A stretch of 11,643 bases of DNA from Anaerolineae bacterium (GTDB lineage: Bacteria; Chloroflexota; Anaerolineae; B4-G1; SLSP01): NCBI GenBank assembly GCA_016934645.1, contig JAFGSL010000555.1, forward strand, positions 1 to 11,643, in the 5' to 3' direction. Of this stretch, positions 7,729 through 11,643 are shown piece after piece. Each line of letters starts with the position of its first letter. Within the stretch, counting starts at the first letter, position 1. Below the pieces are notes generated by a model that saw only the letters and a program-made list of their open reading frames with translations, was not told the origin of the DNA and did no database searches. A program made the position numbers and the translations under genes.

Positions 7729-10700
7729 GTCCGCCTCCCTCGCGTCATCGGTGACGTCGTATCCATCACCATGCGCGCCATCATCTCAGCACCCAGCGCG
7801 TCACCCAACTGCTGGATCGCGCGCTGTACCGCCTCATCGACCGTGAACGCCCCGCGGATCTGATCGGTGATTTCGCGCGTCAGGCGCTCGCGCCCGGCGC
7901 GGCGTTGGGTCTCTTCAAGCAAGCGCAGCGTTTCGGCGACGATGCCCATACGTTCAGCGATCGCCTCGACCAGGGCGATCTCGTCCTCCGTCCAGCGCCG
8001 CTTCTGGTCTTCGTCGTGGATGCCCAGCGCGCCGACGACCTCATCACGCACCGAAATCGGCGCGACCAGAGCAGCGTAGTCGGCGCCGTGAGCATCATCG
8101 GACAAGGCAACGACATCCTGCCGGGCTAACATCTCCTGAACTTCAGGTAGCAGACTCGCCTCGCGCAAGGGAATAACACCAGGGCGTGTCACCTCGTAAT
8201 CCGTGATTAACGTCGATGCCTGACTTCCGCTCCAGGTCTCGCGCACATACTGGCGTTGGATCATTTCCAGATCGCGTAAGGCGCTCTGCGTTTGTCCGAA
8301 CAGACGGATGTTCTCGATGGCATTGGCCAACTGGTCGGCCAATGCTTGCAACACGGCGATGTCTTCCTGCCCAAACGCGGCAGATTCGCTGCTCTGGATG
8401 GTCAACGCGCCGATAACGCCGCCACGGCTGCGGAGCGGCAGCGCCAGTTCCGAACGCGTTTCCGGCAGCAACGGGTTATCGAAGCGCACGGCCTCGGCGC
8501 CTACATCAAGCGCGATACGCGCCTCTTCCGTCGCCACGCACTGCCCGATCATCGAACTGCCACCGACCTCCAGACGGTGCCGGCGGGCGACCATCTGCGC
8601 GCCGGCCTCCCCGGTTCCGGCGCGCAACACGGCCCATTGTCGTCGTGGCACGCTGGCAAACTCGGCCGGGGCGGTCATCGTATCCACGAGGAACAGTCCC
8701 GCATAGTACAGGTCCAGTTGTTCGCGCAGCAAATCTACGGCCTGCTGGATCAAGGTGTCCACGTCCAACACCTCACTCGCTAACCGCGCTACATCGGCTA
8801 CCGTTTGGAGTTGCAAATCGCGTCGTCGCATCAAGGCTTCGGTGCGTTTGCGTTCAGTAATATCGCGGGTCAACCCCACAAAACCGGTGATGGTGCCGTC
8901 GGCATCTCGCAGTGGCACCTTAGTGCTCGATACCCACAGGCTTTCACCTGTCATCTGATCCATCACCGGTTCTTCACGGTCGATCAAGGTTTCACCGGTT
9001 TCCATCAGTTTTTGCTCATCGGTGTAATATTGGATTGCCAGTTCGTGGGGGAACATGTCAAAATCGCCCTTCCCGATCACTTCTTCCTGCGTCTGCGCGC
9101 CCAACACACGCAGATGGGCAATATTGTTGATCAAGAAACGGCTCTGGCGATCCTTGATGTAAATATAATCCGGCAGGTTGTCGATGAGAGTACGTAGCAG
9201 GTTGCGCTCCTGAGCCAACTGTATCTCCGCAGTTTTACGCTCGGTAATATCCGTCGAAATGCCAAACGTGCCGATGATATTGCCCTCGCGGTCACGCAGT
9301 GGCATTTTTGACGTCGAAACCCAGGTATCGGGCCGGTCAGGCCACGTTTCGCGCTCCTCGAGTCCCAAGAGCGGTTTCCCGGTGCGGATGATGCGCTGCT
9401 CGTCCTCGTAAGCAGGGCGGGCATGCTCTTCGGTAAAGAAATCGAAGTCGCTTTTGCCAATAGCGTCCATCGGATGGCTCAGCCCAAAACGTTCGGTTTG
9501 CGAACGGCTGGCGCGAAGGAAGCGGCTCTCTCGATCCTTAAAGTAGATGTGATCCGGGATACTGTCCAGCAGGGCGGCCATCAAATACTGCTCGAATTCC
9601 AGAGCTTCATACAACCGCGCATTGGTGATGGCGTTAGCGAGCTGATCCGCCAGCGCTTGCAACACGGTGATATCTTCAGAACTAAAGGCGCTCTCTTGCG
9701 CACTCTGAATGGTCAACGCGCCGATGACGTCACCTCGGCTGATCAAGGGCAACGCCAGTTCCGAGCGCGTGTCGGGCAGCAGAGGATGCGGGCGACGCAC
9801 CGCGTCGCGGCCCACATCCAGGGTAATGCGCGCTTGCCGGTTGGCAACACACCAACCGATCATCGAAGCGCCGCCCACCTGCAAGCGATGTCCTTGTTCC
9901 ACCATACGCTTCCCGGCCTCGCCCGAACCCGCCTTCAGGACGGCCCATTGAATGTCAGGCTTCTCTGGGTCAGATTCCACCAGGAATAGGCCGGCGTAAT
10001 AGAGATCGAAGCGGTCGCGCACCAGCGTCACGACTTGCCGGATCAGATCGTCTGGATCGAGCATCGCACTCGCCGCGCGGGAGACTTCGGCGGCGGTTTG
10101 CAGTTGCAAGGCGCGCCCGGCCAGCCGTTCGGTGGTCAACACCCCTTGCAACGCGCCGCTGATCTGCAGACGCAATGTGTCGTAGATGGAGCTTTCGCGC
10201 GGGCCAACCTCGAAGTATGCCTGACCGAGGTACTCATCCCTGAAATGCAAAGGTTCGATCACCAGGCTGTAACGCCGGTCCGCGGGCAGTGCGCCCTCGG
10301 GCAGCAGGTCACGTGCGGGATAGCGTTGTTTTTCTCTTTGTTCCAAACCACGGGTACGGTCGAGGGCCAACAGCAACTGCGACATCGTCGAAGGCGGAGG
10401 CGTTTCTTTTGGCGTTTGCAGGTCGGCGTACATCGACAGGTAGAAAGCTGGAATGCCCAACCGGGGCAATCCATAAGACATCGCATCCAATAAATCATCC
10501 AGCGCACCCACAGAAACAAATACCTGGCCGATTTCGCGCATCACGCCTTCGCGTTGGGCGGCTTGCAGCCGCTGGTGCGCCTGCGCTTGCTGCGCCGCGC
10601 CGCCAATCAGGACCCGCGCTTGCTGCAGTAGGCCTTCGATGCGCTGCGACAGGGTTATGTCGCTGGTGCAAGCGAGTGCATGAGAACGCAAAATCGAGAG

Positions 10701-11552
10701 ACTGTTCTGCCAGGCCGTCACATCACCCTGTTCCAGCATCGTCTCGCGCATGAGACCATCAAGTACGCGCAAGAAGACCTCGGCGGAGGCGGCAGCCTCA
10801 TCCTGCGTTGCGCCAATGAAAGCATCCACCAGACGGATGACACGCGCCATGACCATCGCGCTGGCGTCATCGGATAACGGCTCAACGGTGAGCATCCTGA
10901 CCATTTCGGATAGCATGACTTCACGGTGTGTAGCCATAGCTGCCGGGAAGGATGCGCAGGGTTCGGTGGAAGTCTCTGGCCTCAACCGCGATTCCGCTTG
11001 CAGCACAGCAGCATCCAGACAACCGCACGATTGACGCACGATCAACTGTGGGCGCAAGTTGACCTGCGGCGGGACGGTCTCCCCTTGCAACTGCGCCAAC
11101 ACCAGTTCCGCCGCCCGGCGACCCTGCTCGTGCAGAGGCTGGCGCGCCGTCGTCAGGGCAGGGATGACATAGCGGCTATCCTCGATGTCGTCGAAGCCAA
11201 CGACCGCTATGTCATCAGGGACTTGAATACCCCGCGCCTGCAAGATGCCCAATATCTGAAGCGCGATCCCATCATCGTTAGCGATCAGCGCCTCAACATC
11301 TATCCGCGGATGCAATTGGCGTTCATCCAACAATAAGCGGATTCCGGATTCGGGTGTGTTGTAGTGAACACCGGGGATCACGAGAGTGGGATCAACGGCA
11401 ATCCCATGTTCAGCCAACACGCTGACGTAGGCATTATAGCGCGCATCATTCTCCGGGTGGCCCTCCTGCTTGTGGAAGAAGGCAATGCGCCGGTAGCCAT
11501 GCACATCCATAAGATGGAGCATCAGTTCGCGCACACCGTAATCATTATCCAT
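7725..11552 (-). CDS. Output-less multi-sensor: partial LacI-type ligand fold + GAF/PAS/PAS/GAF/mini-GAF
   Basis: Soluble 1275-aa signalling protein with no signal peptide or membrane helix. Domains in order: C-terminal part of a LacI-type periplasmic-binding fold (about 1-178, with ANDDGIALQILGIL, VVGFDDIEDSRYVIPALTT and the closing RQSCGC); helical linker (180-335); divergent GAF-like domain (336-475, LLPEGALPADRRYSL, FEVGPRESS); GAF (480-650); PAS (655-775, IYFKDRESRF to GISTDITERK); PAS (783-905, IYIKDRQSRF to GLTRDITERK); GAF (910-1085); N-terminally shortened GAF (1095-1212); helical tail to the end. I see no kinase, cyclase, receiver or DNA-binding domain. The start is odd: alignment to the gene ending at 101 begins at that protein's residue 127, so the first lobe of the ligand fold is missing, and a TGA lies three codons upstream of this ATG. 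It overlaps the next gene by ATGA, so the two are probably translationally coupled. The ligand is unknown. Domain calls are firm; the role as a sensory input protein is inferred. Confidence 0.9.
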   Translation of the reverse strand: MDNDYGVRELMLHLMDVHGYRRIAFFHKQEGHPENDARYNAYVSVLAEHGIAVDPTLVIPGVHYNTPESGIRLLLDERQLHPRIDVEALIANDDGIALQILGILQARGIQVPDDIAVVGFDDIEDSRYVIPALTTARQPLHEQGRRAAELVLAQLQGETVPPQVNLRPQLIVRQSCGCLDAAVLQAESRLRPETSTEPCASFPAAMATHREVMLSEMVRMLTVEPLSDDASAMVMARVIRLVDAFIGATQDEAAASAEVFLRVLDGLMRETMLEQGDVTAWQNSLSILRSHALACTSDITLSQRIEGLLQQARVLIGGAAQQAQAHQRLQAAQREGVMREIGQVFVSVGALDDLLDAMSYGLPRLGIPAFYLSMYADLQTPKETPPPSTMSQLLLALDRTRGLEQREKQRYPARDLLPEGALPADRRYSLVIEPLHFRDEYLGQAYFEVGPRESSIYDTLRLQISGALQGVLTTERLAGRALQLQTAAEVSRAASAMLDPDDLIRQVVTLVRDRFDLYYAGLFLVESDPEKPDIQWAVLKAGSGEAGKRMVEQGHRLQVGGASMIGWCVANRQARITLDVGRDAVRRPHPLLPDTRSELALPLISRGDVIGALTIQSAQESAFSSEDITVLQALADQLANAITNARLYEALEFEQYLMAALLDSIPDHIYFKDRESRFLRASRSQTERFGLSHPMDAIGKSDFDFFTEEHARPAYEDEQRIIRTGKPLLGLEERETWPDRPDTWVSTSKMPLRDREGNIIGTFGISTDITERKTAEIQLAQERNLLRTLIDNLPDYIYIKDRQSRFLINNIAHLRVLGAQTQEEVIGKGDFDMFPHELAIQYYTDEQKLMETGETLIDREEPVMDQMTGESLWVSSTKVPLRDADGTITGFVGLTRDITERKRTEALMRRRDLQLQTVADVARLASEVLDVDTLIQQAVDLLREQLDLYYAGLFLVDTMTAPAEFASVPRRQWAVLRAGTGEAGAQMVARRHRLEVGGSSMIGQCVATEEARIALDVGAEAVRFDNPLLPETRSELALPLRSRGGVIGALTIQSSESAAFGQEDIAVLQALADQLANAIENIRLFGQTQSALRDLEMIQRQYVRETWSGSQASTLITDYEVTRPGVIPLREASLLPEVQEMLARQDVVALSDDAHGADYAALVAPISVRDEVVGALGIHDEDQKRRWTEDEIALVEAIAERMGIVAETLRLLEETQRRAGRERLTREITDQIRGAFTVDEAVQRAIQQLGDALGAEMMARMVMDTTSPMTRGRRT
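7734..7739 (-). promoter_or_regulatory. Shine-Dalgarno site for the six-helix membrane sensor gene
   Basis: Reads GGGAGG on the coding strand, about five bases before the ATG at 7728, inside the last codons of the preceding gene. Together with the ATGA overlap it supports translational coupling of the first two genes and fixes this start. Confidence 0.8.
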
Positions 11553-11592
11553 AAGCGGTCATTATTCCTATTAGCCAAGCCAGATTCGATGC

Positions 11593-11622
11593 ATTAACCT
11601 ATTCCCGAAATCCTGCTGTTAA
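11593..11622 (-). promoter_or_regulatory. Candidate sigma-70-like promoter before the operon
   Basis: In the AT-richer 91 bases before the first gene, the coding strand has TTAACA (11622-11617, five of six to TTGACA) and GTTAAT (11598-11593, four of six to TATAAT), 18 bases apart. A separate AATAAT at 11566-11561 matches the -10 consensus at five of six but has no good -35, and it would place the transcript start almost at the ATG. Both are weak matches that could arise by chance. Confidence 0.2.
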
Positions 11623-11643
11623 ATATTTCGGAGAAGAAGTCGA

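Noticed and set aside
8292..8783. A 163-codon open frame on the plus strand
   Set aside because: It is antisense to the last GAF domain of the 1275-aa sensor, has no recognisable motif, and is explained as a shadow of the real coding frame.
8298..10115. Bilin-binding (phytochrome-type) GAF domains
   Set aside because: The cysteines in SMIGWCVA and SMIGQCVA are not in a CH-type chromophore motif, and the equivalent positions in the other GAF domains are not cysteine.
1..11643. CRISPR array, tRNA, rRNA, insertion sequence or prophage
   Set aside because: No spaced direct repeats, cloverleaf-like sequence, transposase or integrase motifs or terminal inverted repeats were seen; almost all the window is coding sequence on one strand.

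Overview
The window is a single-direction gene cluster read entirely from the minus strand (right to left). It holds five complete genes and the first 62 bases of a sixth. The moderately GC-rich composition, tandem GAF domains with NPLLPxTRSE-type motifs, a LacI-type periplasmic-binding fold fused to GAF domains instead of a helix-turn-helix, and the start of the sixth protein all resemble signalling proteins I know from Chloroflexota (Anaerolineae/Caldilineae-like). This placement is by recognition, not a database search.

Layout in transcription order: (1) 11552-7725, a 1275-aa cytosolic multi-sensor with a partial LacI-type ligand fold, GAF-like, GAF, PAS, PAS, GAF and mini-GAF domains; (2) 7728-6385, a 447-aa six-helix membrane protein with a HAMP-like segment and a mini-GAF, sharing an ATGA stop/start overlap with gene 1; (3) 6294-5269, a lipoprotein of the TrpX-like ABC substrate-binding family, with no permease or ATPase beside it; (4) 5188-2999, a dCache-HAMP-GAF-mini-GAF transmembrane sensor; (5) 2950-101, a cytosolic LacI-fold/GAF sensor with a complete ligand domain; (6) 62 to beyond base 1, the start of a protein whose first 20 residues resemble the amino terminus of Chloroflexota membrane PAS/GAF sensor kinases. 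Gaps are -4, 90, 80, 48 and 38 bases. No terminator was seen, so one operon is likely.

The main observation is that none of the four large sensors carries a visible output domain: there is no histidine kinase, GGDEF, EAL, HD-GYP, receiver, phosphatase or DNA-binding domain. Yet four very different inputs (two LacI folds, one six-helix membrane domain, one dCache) all end in the same C-terminal cassette: an N-terminally shortened GAF followed by a roughly 50-residue helical tail. A plausible but untested reading is that these proteins assemble through the shared cassette into a mixed sensor array. The binding lipoprotein could feed the extracytoplasmic dCache sensor, and a kinase encoded downstream, possibly gene 6, could provide the output.

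Secondary points are the missing N-terminal lobe of gene 1's ligand fold, a nearly identical 64-base tract shared by genes 2 and 4, the mosaic makeup of gene 5, and start codons of genes 3 and 4 that Shine-Dalgarno placement suggests should move slightly downstream. No gene-free stretch exceeds 100 bases. I found no tRNA, rRNA, CRISPR or insertion sequence.
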